Origin: Amycolatopsis nigrescens CSC17Ta-90
GTDB taxonomy: Bacteria > Actinomycetota > Actinomycetes > Mycobacteriales > Pseudonocardiaceae
Reading direction: 5' to 3'
Assembly: GCF_000384315.1 (NCBI RefSeq)
Contig: NZ_ARVW01000001.1
Coordinates: forward strand, 3,596,157-3,660,156
DNA length: 64,000 nucleotides
Positions 31,714 through 40,658 of the stretch are shown here, one piece after another. The translations under genes were made by a program, and so were the position numbers. The number at the start of each line of letters is the position of its first letter. Position 1 is the stretch's first letter. Below the pieces are notes generated by a model that searched no databases, had not been told where the DNA came from, and worked only from the letters and a program-made list of their open reading frames with translations.

Positions 31714-34700
31714 GCTTGTCCCGCCACAAGGCGATCTTCGCCAGCAGCAGCAACGCTTTCGCCGCGCCGGGCCAGTGCTGGATCTCCTGGCACAACGCCA
31801 GCGCGGTCCTGGCCAGCGCGGTCGCCTCGGCACCGTTGCCCGCGCGCACCTCGAACTCCCCCAGCGCGAGCAGCGTGCGCGCCTCCAGTACGCGGAAACC
31901 GTTGTCCCGGTTGAGGCTCAGCGCGAGCCGGAGATCGTCGAACCGGTCCGCCCGCTCGGCGAACCTGGTGGCCACCTCGGCCAGCGCGCGCGGGTCGGCG
32001 CTCTCGTGCCCGGCCTGCAGGGCCTGGCGGTGCAGGCTGAGCGCGTTCTGCTCGCCTTCGCCGTGCCCGGACAGCGTGGCCAGCAGGCTCAGCGCCTCCG
32101 CGAGCACGTTGCGCGACTTGGTCTCCACCGCCATTTCGCGGGCCAGCTCGGCCTGTTCGGCGGCCTCCGGGTAGCGGCCGCTCTGCAGGTGGCCGTTCGC
32201 CAGATTGACCCTGGCGTTCGCTTCGTGGCTGCGGTTGCCGGTGCGCCGGTTGAGCTCCACGCTGCGGGCGAGGTTCCGGATCGCCCGCTCGTTCTCGCCG
32301 AGGTCCAGCAGCGCCAGGCCGAGGTTGGTGTGCGCGTTCGCGGTCCAGAAGCCGTTGCCGGCCCGCTCGCTCAGCGTCAGCGCCGGCTCCAGCTGAGCCA
32401 CCGCCTCCGGCAACCGGCCGAGCTGCCAGAACACGCTGCCAAGGTTGCTGCGGGCGGTGCACTCGATACCGGGTTCGCCGGCCAGCTTGGCCAGTTTCAC
32501 CGCGTGCCGCAGGCAGTCGATGCTTTCGTCGGAACGGTGCAGCTTGTGGTAGACGGCGCCGAGCTGCACCAGCGAAGCCGCTTCGGCGGTCCGCCAGCCG
32601 GCCTGCTTGGCCAGTGTCAGCGCGGTGGTCAGGCTGTGCAGCGCCTCCGTGGTCCGCTCCCGCATCCGGTGCAGGTAGCCGAGCGATACCTGAGCCACGG
32701 TCGTGGCCCGCACGTCCCCGTCCAGCCGGGCGGCGGACAACCCGGCCATGGTCACGGTCTGCCATTCGAGGTGGTGCGAGCGCAGCTGGAAGTAGCCGCG
32801 CAGGTTGTCCGACAGCAGCAGCGCGAGGTGGCCGCGGCCGTCCCGCTCGGCGGTTTCGGCGAAGGCCACCACGTTGGCCAGCTCGGTGTCCAGCCAGCGG
32901 AACGCCTCGTCGTCGCCGGCGAAGGTGCGCGGCGGGGCGGCCGAGTCTGGGACCGGCAGCCGCGGGAAGGTCGGCGCCGCCACCGCACCGGCGTGGCAGG
33001 CGCTGCGCAGGTAGTACTCGGCCAGCCTCGCCTCCACCGCGGTTCGCTCGGCTGGGCTCTCCTCGTGCTGCGCGCGGTCCGCCGCGTACTGGCGGAGCAG
33101 GTCGTGGAAGGTGAACCGGCCGGACGGCTGCGGCTCCACCAGGTTCGCCGCGGCGAGTGCCCGCAGCACGCGTTTCGCCGCGTTGTCGGGCAGTCCGGCC
33201 AGCACGGCCGCGGTTTCGGCGCTGAAATCCGGCCCTGGATGCAGCCCCAGCAGTCGGAACACCCGCCGCTGGTCGGCGGGCAGGCGCTGGTAGGACCGGT
33301 CGAAGGTGCCGCGCACGGCGGCGCTGGCGTCCTCGGTCTCCAGCGCGCTCAACGGGTTGTCCTCGCGCAGTTCGGCGGCGTACCCGGTGAGCGTGCTGCC
33401 GGGGTGGTCGATCAGGTTGGCCGCCGCGATGCGCAGCGCGAGCGGGAAGTTCCCGCACAGCCCGGCCAGTTCGGCGGCACCGGCCGGATCGTCGGCGACC
33501 CTGGTCCCGCCGAGCCTGGCGGCCAGCACCTCGACGGCTTCGAGGTGGCGCAGCGGGCCGAGCACGATCCGGCGCGCACCGGCTTCGGCGACCAGGCTGC
33601 TGAGCCGGTCGCGGCTGGTCACCACGGTCAGCCCGCCGGCCCGGCTTGGCAGCAGCGGGCGGATCTGGTCCGCGCCGGCCGCGTTGTCCAGCAGGATCAA
33701 CGGCCGCCGGTCCGCGAGCAGCGAGCGGTACAGCGCAGACGCCGCTTCGGTGTCCAGCGGGATTTCGTCGGCGGGCACGCCCAACGCCCGCAGGAACCCG
33801 GACAGCGCCTCGATCGGGCGCATCGGCTCGCCGCGCGCGTAGCCGCGCAGGTTCACGTAGAGCTGCCCGTCCGGGAACCGCCCGGCGACCCGGTGCGCCC
33901 AGGTGACGGCCAGCGCCGTCTTGCCGGCCCCGCCGGCCCCGGAGACCAGCGCGACCTTGGGGATCTCCCTTTCCAGGCCGAGGAAGTCGTCCAGTGCGGC
34001 GAGTTCGTCGCCGCGCCCGGCGAACCCGCTCGGCGCGGCGGGCAGCTGGGCGGGTGCCGGCAGCGCTGGCGGCGGTTCGGCGGCGGTTTGCGCGCTGGGT
34101 GCCTTGCCCCGCAACAGTTCCGCGTGCGCTTCGGCCAGTGCCGGGCCGGGCAGCACACCGAGGTCGGAGCGCAGCCGTTCCCTGGCAACCTCGAAGTACT
34201 CCAGCGCCTCCGCGGTCCGGTCCGCCGCGTGCAGGGCCCGCAGGAACCCGGCTATCAGCGGCTCCGCGTGCGGGTAGGAGTCCATCGCCGAGCCGAGCCG
34301 CTCGATCACCCCGGACGGCCGGTCCGCGGCCAGTTCGGCCTCGGCCCAGTCGGTGAGCACGCCGATCCGTTGCCGGTGCAGGCCCGCGCGCAGCCGGTCC
34401 GCCCAGTCCCCGGACAGCCCGTCCAGCGGGGTGCCGTGCCATTCGTGCAGAGCCGCGGCGAGCAGTTCCGGGCGGTTTTCCTCGGCGCGCCGCGCCCGTT
34501 CGGCCAAAGCGGTGAACCGGTGCATATCCACTCGTTCAGGGGACACATCCAGCAGATATCCGTTGCCGGCGCGGGACAGTTCGATCTCCGCGGACCGCAG
34601 GCTGCGGCGGAGCCGGGTGATGTAGCTGTAGAGCGCGTTCCGCACTTCCCCCGGCGCCGTTTCACCCCACACCTTGTCGATCAAGTTCTCCGTCGAAACC

Positions 34701-34816
34701 TGCCGCCCGGCCTGCGCCAACAGCACCGCGAGAACGCATTTCTGCTTGGCCGGGCCGAGGTCGAGCAGGCCGCCGTGCACGCGCAGTTCGACCGGGCCCA
34801 GCAGACGGAAATCCAT
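31703..34816 (-). CDS. AfsR/SARP-type regulator with NB-ARC and TPR domains (2)
   Basis: 1,037 residues from ATG 34816, with GGGGAGGG upstream. Same order as its neighbour: winged helix (1-95), BTAD (95-240), NB-ARC with GAGGAGKT at 293-300 and LILLDNAAG, then TPR repeats (LGSVFWQLGRLPEAVAQLEPAL, LGLALLDLGENERAIRNL). The two proteins are close paralogues along their whole length, so a tandem duplication is likely. It is the promoter-proximal gene of the pair, divergent from two uncharacterised genes at 34933-36674 that it may control. Confidence 0.92.
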   Translation of the reverse strand: MDFRLLGPVELRVHGGLLDLGPAKQKCVLAVLLAQAGRQVSTENLIDKVWGETAPGEVRNALYSYITRLRRSLRSAEIELSRAGNGYLLDVSPERVDMHRFTALAERARRAEENRPELLAAALHEWHGTPLDGLSGDWADRLRAGLHRQRIGVLTDWAEAELAADRPSGVIERLGSAMDSYPHAEPLIAGFLRALHAADRTAEALEYFEVARERLRSDLGVLPGPALAEAHAELLRGKAPSAQTAAEPPPALPAPAQLPAAPSGFAGRGDELAALDDFLGLEREIPKVALVSGAGGAGKTALAVTWAHRVAGRFPDGQLYVNLRGYARGEPMRPIEALSGFLRALGVPADEIPLDTEAASALYRSLLADRRPLILLDNAAGADQIRPLLPSRAGGLTVVTSRDRLSSLVAEAGARRIVLGPLRHLEAVEVLAARLGGTRVADDPAGAAELAGLCGNFPLALRIAAANLIDHPGSTLTGYAAELREDNPLSALETEDASAAVRGTFDRSYQRLPADQRRVFRLLGLHPGPDFSAETAAVLAGLPDNAAKRVLRALAAANLVEPQPSGRFTFHDLLRQYAADRAQHEESPAERTAVEARLAEYYLRSACHAGAVAAPTFPRLPVPDSAAPPRTFAGDDEAFRWLDTELANVVAFAETAERDGRGHLALLLSDNLRGYFQLRSHHLEWQTVTMAGLSAARLDGDVRATTVAQVSLGYLHRMRERTTEALHSLTTALTLAKQAGWRTAEAASLVQLGAVYHKLHRSDESIDCLRHAVKLAKLAGEPGIECTARSNLGSVFWQLGRLPEAVAQLEPALTLSERAGNGFWTANAHTNLGLALLDLGENERAIRNLARSVELNRRTGNRSHEANARVNLANGHLQSGRYPEAAEQAELAREMAVETKSRNVLAEALSLLATLSGHGEGEQNALSLHRQALQAGHESADPRALAEVATRFAERADRFDDLRLALSLNRDNGFRVLEARTLLALGEFEVRAGNGAEATALARTALALCQEIQHWPGAAKALLLLAKIALWRDKRDD

Positions 34817-34932
34817 CGGCCCTCCCCGGTCGGTGTTGTACAAGGTTCGTTCAAGGTTCCCACCCAGTGCGGCCGAGCAGGCTATCCGGCATCGAGCGGT
34901 TCGAAAAGCGCGGACCGGAAAAGGGGGTGGCC

Positions 34933-35370
34933 GTGCGGGATTCCGAGATCGAGATGGCCCAGGTGCGGGCGGCCGAGGGAATCGTGGCCGACGGTATCGA
35001 ACAGATGCGGGAGATCGCCAAGAGAATCTACGCGGACGAGGGCGTGGTCGAGGTGGAGACCTGTATTCGGCTCGGCGGGCACGGCAGGGCGCTGGCCGAG
35101 ATCCTCGGCCAGCTGCGCCAGGACCTGACCAGGCTGCGTTCCGAAGACGACGGCATCGCCGCCCGCACCGGCGCGCACGCGGCCGAGTTCGACCTGGTCT
35201 GGCAGACCGTCCGGGACCGGCTCGGGGCCAGGGTTTCGCGTGCGCTGGACGCCGAAACCGGATCTTCGCTGGAGGACAGGGCCGCGGACTACCGGCGCCG
35301 CACCGAGCTGTACGGGACCCAGCCGGTGACCGTGCCGGATCAGCTTCTCCGCTCGTCGCGGCGCTGGTGA
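34933..35370 (+). CDS. Hypothetical helical protein of about 145 residues
   Basis: GTG 34933 follows AAGGGGGTGGCC; GTG 34927 is also possible. The product is highly charged and predicted helical (EIEMAQVRAAEGIVADGIEQMREIAKRIYADEG, LAEILGQLRQDLTRLRSEDDG), with a long amphipathic helix suited to a coiled coil. No membrane segment or cysteine pair is visible. Its TGA overlaps the ATG of the next gene, so the two form one translational unit. I do not recognise the family. Confidence 0.6.
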   Translation: MRDSEIEMAQVRAAEGIVADGIEQMREIAKRIYADEGVVEVETCIRLGGHGRALAEILGQLRQDLTRLRSEDDGIAARTGAHAAEFDLVWQTVRDRLGARVSRALDAETGSSLEDRAADYRRRTELYGTQPVTVPDQLLRSSRRW

Positions 35371-36674
35371 TGGGCGTGGTTTTCGGCCGCACACCGCCCC
35401 GTGCCGGCGCCGGTTCCAAGGCAGTGCGCCAGGTTCGCCAGACCGCGCAGCTGGCCGGGCTCGGCGCTGAATACCGGTTGTTCGAGGAACGACCGCAGCG
35501 CCCGGGTGCAGTGCTGGCGGTCTACCAGCACGGCCTGGTCTACCTGCCGAACCGGTGGGAGCTGCACGTGCTGCCGTGGCGGGAGATCGCCGGGATCGAC
35601 CTGCAGCGGCGGCCAGGTACGAAGGTGCTGACCGGCGTCTGCCTCCGTCCGGCGGTCGGCCAGGAGGTGAGCTTCGCCCCGGAGGTTTTCGAGCGGTGGC
35701 CGGGGGTTTCCGGCAGCGAGGTGCTGGACCTGGTGTCCGCCAGGTTCGACCAGCTCGGCGCCGAGGTGCGCACCGCGCTGGACCGCGGCGGCCGGGTCCC
35801 GTGGGGTGCGCTCGAACTGGACGCCAGCGGGGTGCACGCGCCGGGGTACAGCCTGTGGTGGCGGGAGCTGACCCGGGTGCAGGACCTGTCCGACCGGCTG
35901 CTGCTGTTCGATTCCGGGGCCAGACACCAGGCGGCGTTGCACGTGCCGGCGGACGAGATCCCGAGCCGAATGCTGCTGCTGGACCTGGCGGAGGAGCAGT
36001 ACCTCGCGCTGCACGGCGAACCGCTGCCGGTGCACCAGCGCCGGGCCAACCCGCAGTTCGGCCGGGTGTTCCACTCCCTCGACCTCGGCCGGCTCCAGCC
36101 GCCGGAGTCCAGCCGCGTGCCCCGGCTGCGGGAGAGCGCGTTCCGGCGTGGCCTGCACGGCGCTCCTCGTTGGTACACCTCGGAAACCGGGTTCCACAGC
36201 CTGGCGCTGTACAACCACGGTTTCGCGCTGGCGGTGGATTCGGTGAACTCGGTGACCGCCTACCACTGGGACGACGTGGACCGGGTCGCCACGCACGACT
36301 TCGAAGTGGTGGCGCACGGCGAGCCGGTGCTGAACGAGCTGCTCTTCCCCGGTGCGCGGAAGTGGCTTGCCTCCGCCGTGCTGGAGACGCATTCCGGCTA
36401 TCTGCTGGACAGGGCCGAAGCCGAGTTCGGCAAGGGCCGCACCTTCCGGCTCGGCTCGGTGCTGCTCGGCCGGGACGGTTTCGGCTACCGGGGCTGGACG
36501 CACCGCTGGGAGCAGGTGGTGTCGGTGGGCACCAGCGGCGGCGAGGCCAAGTCGGCGCCGGCGGTGACGGTGCGGATCGAGGGTGAGGACACGCTCCGGA
36601 TCGAGGCCGCCGAACTCGGCAACGCACAGGCCTTCCTCACACTGGCGAATTTGCTCGGCGGTCGTCGTCGATAG
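35370..36674 (+). CDS. Hypothetical protein of 434 residues with duplicated PH-like segments
   Basis: From ATG 35370 (sharing a base with the upstream stop). The N-terminal part has a strand-rich block YRLFEERPQRPGAVLAVYQHGLVYLPNRWELHVLPWREIAGID, and near residue 265 a similar block recurs (ETGFHSLALYNHGFALAVDSVNSVTAYHWDDVDRVATHD). A third may begin near GYRGWTHRWEQVVSVG. Each resembles the b-strand-plus-W motif of bacterial PH-like (DUF6585-type) domains. No catalytic motif is seen. A role with the preceding helical protein is inferred from coupling. Confidence 0.55.
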   Translation: MGVVFGRTPPRAGAGSKAVRQVRQTAQLAGLGAEYRLFEERPQRPGAVLAVYQHGLVYLPNRWELHVLPWREIAGIDLQRRPGTKVLTGVCLRPAVGQEVSFAPEVFERWPGVSGSEVLDLVSARFDQLGAEVRTALDRGGRVPWGALELDASGVHAPGYSLWWRELTRVQDLSDRLLLFDSGARHQAALHVPADEIPSRMLLLDLAEEQYLALHGEPLPVHQRRANPQFGRVFHSLDLGRLQPPESSRVPRLRESAFRRGLHGAPRWYTSETGFHSLALYNHGFALAVDSVNSVTAYHWDDVDRVATHDFEVVAHGEPVLNELLFPGARKWLASAVLETHSGYLLDRAEAEFGKGRTFRLGSVLLGRDGFGYRGWTHRWEQVVSVGTSGGEAKSAPAVTVRIEGEDTLRIEAAELGNAQAFLTLANLLGGRRR

Positions 36675-36694
36675 GGCCGGTAGGGTTGCGGCCG

Positions 36695-38116
36695 ATGGAT
36701 CCCGAGAGCCTGCGCACGTCGGTGCGAACGGCGTGGCGCGGAGACGCGTTGCGCAGCCTGTCCGATTTCGTCCGGATTCCCGCCCTTTCCCCCGCCTTCG
36801 ACGCGGACTGGGTGAGCAGCAAATACCTGCACGAGGCCGTGGAGCACGTACGCGGCTGGCTGGAGTCGCGGCGGCTACCCGGCGCGTCGGTGGAAGTGGT
36901 GGAGCTGCCGGGGCGCACCCCGCTGCTGCTGGCCGATATACCCGGTACCGCTGGTACTACAGCGGGCGAAGCTGGTGACACTACGGTCATCTACGGCCAT
37001 CTGGACAAGCAGCCCGCGGCCGGTGAATGGTCGCCGGGACTGGACCCGTGGACCCCGGTGATCCGGGACGGCCGGCTCTACGGCCGCGGCGCCGGCGACG
37101 ACGGCTACGCGGCCTACGCCGCGGCGACCGCGCTGGAGGCGCTGCACACGGCGGGTGGTTCGTACACCCGGACGGTGCTCCTGCTGGAAGCCTGCGAGGA
37201 GTCCGGCAGCCCGGATCTGGCCGCGTACCTCGACCTGCTCGCCGACCGGCTGGGCACGGTCGGGCTGGTGGTCTGCCTCGACATCGCGGGCGGGGACTAC
37301 GAACGGCTCTGGCTGGCCACTTCGCTGCGCGGGATGGCGTCGCTCGACCTGACCGTGCGGGTGCTGGACTCCGGGATGCACTCCGGGCACGCCAGCGGCA
37401 TGGTGGTCAGCTCGTTCCGAGTGCTGCGGGAGCTGCTGGACCGGATCGAGGACCCGCGCACGGGTGAGCTCAAGCTGCCCGAACTGCACGCGGAGGTGCC
37501 GGCGGACCGGCTGGCCGAGGTGCGCGCCGCGGTGGCCGAGGGGCTGCTGGAACCGGCGCTCCCGCTGGCCGAAGGCGTCCGCCCGCTTTCGGACGACCGG
37601 GCCGAGCTGATCCTGGGCAACACCTGGCGCACGACGCTTTCGGTCACCGGCGCGGCCGGGCTGCCCGCGCTGGAGGACGCCGGGAACGTGTTGCGGCCCT
37701 ACACCACGCTCAAGCTCAGCCTGCGGCTGCCGCCGACCACCGACGGGGACGTCGCGTTGCGGGCGGTGCAACGGGCACTGCTGGCGGACCCGCCGATGGG
37801 CGCGCGGGTCGAGGTGGCGAGGCCGGCCGCGGCGAGCGGCTGGAACGCGCCCGCGCTCGCCCCCTGGCTGGAGTCCACTTTGGACGAAACGAGCGCGGAG
37901 GTGTTCGGCAGGCCGTGGCGCGCGCTCGGCATGGGCGGCACCATCCCGTTCCTCGGCCTGTTCGCGGACGCGTACCCGGCGGCGCAGTTCGTGGTCACCG
38001 GGCCGCGCGGACCTGGCAACAACGCGCACGTACCGGACGAATGGCTGCATCTGGCGCAGACCGAACGGGTCACCGAGGCGGTGGCCAGGATCCTGCATTC
38101 GCACGCTGCCGCCTAG
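36695..38116 (+). CDS. M20-family metallopeptidase/dipeptidase (1)
   Basis: 473 residues from ATG 36695. Zinc-site signatures are present in order: YGHLDKQP (His and Asp), GRGAGDDGYA (bridging Asp), EACEESGSPDL (Glu pair), a later Asp in VVCLDIAGGDY and the distal His in NNAHVPDEW. The central LTVRVLDSGMHSGHASG marks the dimerisation lid domain. Such enzymes cleave dipeptides or acylated amino acids in the cytoplasm. A close paralogue follows after seven bases. Confidence 0.9.
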   Translation: MDPESLRTSVRTAWRGDALRSLSDFVRIPALSPAFDADWVSSKYLHEAVEHVRGWLESRRLPGASVEVVELPGRTPLLLADIPGTAGTTAGEAGDTTVIYGHLDKQPAAGEWSPGLDPWTPVIRDGRLYGRGAGDDGYAAYAAATALEALHTAGGSYTRTVLLLEACEESGSPDLAAYLDLLADRLGTVGLVVCLDIAGGDYERLWLATSLRGMASLDLTVRVLDSGMHSGHASGMVVSSFRVLRELLDRIEDPRTGELKLPELHAEVPADRLAEVRAAVAEGLLEPALPLAEGVRPLSDDRAELILGNTWRTTLSVTGAAGLPALEDAGNVLRPYTTLKLSLRLPPTTDGDVALRAVQRALLADPPMGARVEVARPAAASGWNAPALAPWLESTLDETSAEVFGRPWRALGMGGTIPFLGLFADAYPAAQFVVTGPRGPGNNAHVPDEWLHLAQTERVTEAVARILHSHAAA

Positions 38117-38123
38117 TGGCAGG

Positions 38124-39554
38124 ATGGCCTGCGTGGAGCAGCGAATCGTACATGAGACCGTGACCCGGCTCTGGACCGAAGACGTGATACCGAGCCTGTC
38201 CGCGCTGGTGGAGATCCCCGCGCTGTCGCCGATGTTCGACGCCGACTGGGCGCTTTCCGGCCATCTCGCCGCGGCCGTGGAGCACGTCCGGGAGTGGATC
38301 ACCGCGCGGCAGTTGCCCGGTGCGACGCTCGAGGTCGTCCAGTTGCCGGGACGCACCCCGGTGCTGCTGGTGGACGTCCCGGCCAGTACCGGAGCGGAAG
38401 ACAAGGGCACCGTGCTGCTCTACGGCCACCTGGACAAGCAGCCGCCGGTCGGCGGCTGGGCCGACGGGCTCGGCCCGTGGAAGCCGGTGCTCGAAGACGG
38501 CAAGCTCTACGGCCGCGGGTCCGCCGACGACGGTTACGCCGGGTACGCGGCCATTGCCGCGCTGGAAGCGGTCCGCGCGGCGGGCGGCGAGCACGCGCGG
38601 GCGGTGGTGCTGCTGGAGACCGGCGAGGAGTCCGGCAGCCCGGACCTGCCCGCCTACCTGGAGCACCTGGAAGACCGGCTGGGTCGGGTGTCCTTCGTGA
38701 TCTGCCTCGACTCCGGTGGCAACGACTACCAGCGGCTCTGGCTGACCACCAGCCTGCGCGGGTTGGCGCAGGTGCACGTCACCGTGCGCGTGCTGGACTC
38801 CTCGCAGCACTCCGGACTGGCCAGCGGGGTGGTGGTCAGCTCCTTCCGGGTGCTGCGCCTGCTGCTGGACCGGATCGAGGACGCGGCCACCGGCGCGCTC
38901 AAGCTCGACGAGCTCAACGCGCCCATCCCGGCGAACCGGCAGGAGGAGGCCAAGGCCGCCGCGGCACTCGCGCCCGGCTCGTTCCGTACCACGTTCCCGC
39001 TGGTCGAAGGCTCCCGCCCGGTGGCCGACGACGAGCTGGAGCTGATGCTGAACAACGCCTGGCGGCCGACGCTGTCCGTGACCGGCGCGTCCGGTCTGCC
39101 GGAGCCCGCCGACGCCGGCAACGTGCTGCGCGACTCGACCACGCTGGCGCTGAGCTTCCGCCTCCCGCCGACCGCGGACGCCCATGCCGCGCTGGCGGCG
39201 ATCAAGGAGCGGCTCACCACCGACGTGCCCTACGGCGCGAAGGTCGAGCTTTCCGGGTTGGAGACCGGCGCCGGCTGGAACGCGCCGGACGCCGAGCCCT
39301 GGCTGGCGGACGCGCTGGAGCGGGTCAGCGAGCAGGTGTTCGGCGAGCCGTGGAGCAGCCTCGGCCTCGGCGGCTCGATCCCGTTCATGGGGCTGCTCGC
39401 GGAGAAGTACCCGGACGCGCAGTTCCTGGTGACCGGCGCGCTCGGCCCTGACTCCAACGCGCACGTGCCGGACGAGTGGCTGCACCTGGCGCAGGCCCAG
39501 CGCGTCACCGAGGCCGTCGCGCACATCCTCGCCGCCCACGCCGCGCACTCCTGA
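38124..39554 (+). CDS. M20-family metallopeptidase/dipeptidase (2), tandem paralogue
   Basis: 476 residues from ATG 38124; GTG 38133 (VEQRIVHETV) is an alternative. The same zinc motifs occur as in the upstream gene: YGHLDKQP, GRGSADDGYAG, ETGEESGSPDL and SNAHVPDEW. The two proteins align along their whole length without large gaps. One notable difference is the bridging block SADDG instead of GAGDD. The pair probably splits substrate range. A family C palindrome follows the stop. Confidence 0.9.
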   Translation: MACVEQRIVHETVTRLWTEDVIPSLSALVEIPALSPMFDADWALSGHLAAAVEHVREWITARQLPGATLEVVQLPGRTPVLLVDVPASTGAEDKGTVLLYGHLDKQPPVGGWADGLGPWKPVLEDGKLYGRGSADDGYAGYAAIAALEAVRAAGGEHARAVVLLETGEESGSPDLPAYLEHLEDRLGRVSFVICLDSGGNDYQRLWLTTSLRGLAQVHVTVRVLDSSQHSGLASGVVVSSFRVLRLLLDRIEDAATGALKLDELNAPIPANRQEEAKAAAALAPGSFRTTFPLVEGSRPVADDELELMLNNAWRPTLSVTGASGLPEPADAGNVLRDSTTLALSFRLPPTADAHAALAAIKERLTTDVPYGAKVELSGLETGAGWNAPDAEPWLADALERVSEQVFGEPWSSLGLGGSIPFMGLLAEKYPDAQFLVTGALGPDSNAHVPDEWLHLAQAQRVTEAVAHILAAHAAHS

Positions 39555-39561
39555 CCCCAAG

Positions 39562-39617
39562 GGCAAATAGCCGACTTCTTGCCCTTGTCCCCAGGGGCAA
39601 AAAGTCGGCTATTTGCC
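39562..39617. repeat. Intergenic palindrome, family C copy 2 (inverted pair)
   Basis: Two copies of the family C unit face each other. GGCAAATAGCCGACTT starts the left arm (39562-39584), and AAGTCGGCTATTTGCC ends the right arm (39595-39617). They form a 22-pair stem with one mismatch (C/A at 39579/39601) around a 10-base loop. It lies between the convergent M20 gene and the siderophore-binding gene. The single unit at 10158 is the third copy. Confidence 0.85.
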
Positions 39618-39619
39618 GG

Positions 39620-40624
39620 TCAAGTGCCGGAGAAGCGGCGGAGGTCGGCGGTGACCTTGGTCAGCTGGTCGGTGAAGGCCCGGTAGCTCAGCGGCGACTC
39701 GGAGTTCCAGCCGATCAGCCGGCCCGCCTTGACCGCGGGCAGCTGCGACCAGGTGGCGTTGCCGGTGAGGTCCTGCGGGGTCAGTGAGCCGAACCGGTTG
39801 TCGTACATGATCACGTCGGCCGGGTAGCGGTTCACGTTCTCCCAGCTCAGCTGCTCGTAGTAGCCGGTCGCGTCCGGCTTCTCCGGCACCACCACCTGCA
39901 TGCCCTGCTGCGCGAAGTGCTTGATCGACGGCATCGCCGGCGGGTTGACGACGTACACCGCGTCCTTCAGCGCGGCGATCCCCATCACCCTCAGGCTCGA
40001 CGTCCGCTTCGCGACTTCGGCGAACTCCGCGTCCGCCCGCTGGAACGCCGCCTTCGCCTCGGTCACCGCGGGTGCGTTCAGGTCGGCGCCGAGGGCCTTG
40101 GCCAGTGCGGCGAACTTCTCGATGCCCTGCGGTGTGGTCAGGCCCTGGATGTCGATGCCGGCGCTGGGGGCGGCCTTGTCGATCTGGCCGGCCTGCTCCT
40201 TGGGCACGTACCACAGCTCGTTGTCCACGTACATCACGCTGACCAGCAATTGCGGGTTGAGCGAGAGGTACTTGTCGGCGTTGAACTCGCCCCAGACGTT
40301 GCCCAGTGACGTGACCGTGTTCAGGTCCACCGCGCCGACCTGCGGGTCCGGCCTGCCGTCTGGCAGCTTGGACGGCCCGAACACGCCGATCGGCCGGATC
40401 CCGTACTCCCACAGCGCGGCCGCGGCGGTCACCTGTGCGACGATCCTGGCCGGGCGTTCGCCGGTCAGGCTGCGGCCGCGGTCGTCGGTGTAGTCCCAGG
40501 TGGCGCCGCCGCCGGTGGGCTGGTCTTCCTGAAAACCGCAGGCGGCCAGTGCGGTGGTGGTGCCGAGCGCGGCCACACCGGTGAGGAAGCCGCGGCGGGA
40601 AAGCCGGATACTCGATGGGGTCAT
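39620..40624 (-). CDS. Iron-siderophore ABC transporter substrate-binding lipoprotein
   Basis: 334 residues. The N-terminus has a twin-arginine motif (LSRRGFLTG) followed by a lipobox LAAC, so a Tat-exported lipoprotein is expected. The mature part is a type III periplasmic-binding fold of the FepB/FecB group (GRSLTGERPARIVAQVTAAAALWEYGIRPIGVFG, YPADVIMYDNRFG). ATG 40624 lies four bases from the iron box, with no ribosome site, suggesting a leaderless transcript controlled by IdeR/DmdR. It is divergent from the two permease genes. Confidence 0.9.
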   Translation of the reverse strand: MTPSSIRLSRRGFLTGVAALGTTTALAACGFQEDQPTGGGATWDYTDDRGRSLTGERPARIVAQVTAAAALWEYGIRPIGVFGPSKLPDGRPDPQVGAVDLNTVTSLGNVWGEFNADKYLSLNPQLLVSVMYVDNELWYVPKEQAGQIDKAAPSAGIDIQGLTTPQGIEKFAALAKALGADLNAPAVTEAKAAFQRADAEFAEVAKRTSSLRVMGIAALKDAVYVVNPPAMPSIKHFAQQGMQVVVPEKPDATGYYEQLSWENVNRYPADVIMYDNRFGSLTPQDLTGNATWSQLPAVKAGRLIGWNSESPLSYRAFTDQLTKVTADLRRFSGT

Positions 40625-40627
40625 GGC

Positions 40628-40647
40628 TTAAGGCTAGCCTTGCCTTA
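40628..40647. promoter_or_regulatory. IdeR/DmdR-type iron box
   Basis: TTAAGGCTAGCCTTGCCTTA contains the perfect 12-base dyad AAGGCTAGCCTT (40630-40641) and agrees with the DtxR/IdeR consensus at about 13 of 19 positions. It lies in the 34-base gap between the divergent binding-protein and permease genes and can repress both under iron-replete conditions. Confidence 0.85.
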
Positions 40648-40658
40648 CTCTAAGCGGC

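Noticed and set aside
28597..34816. Mobile element or phage-derived duplication for the AfsR-like pair
   Set aside because: No terminal repeats, integrase or transposase occur nearby, so simple tandem duplication is sufficient.
34674..36674. Extended start of the 434-residue gene at 34674
   Set aside because: The first 230 residues would overlap the AfsR start and the helical 145-residue gene; ATG 35370 with a coupled junction is far better.
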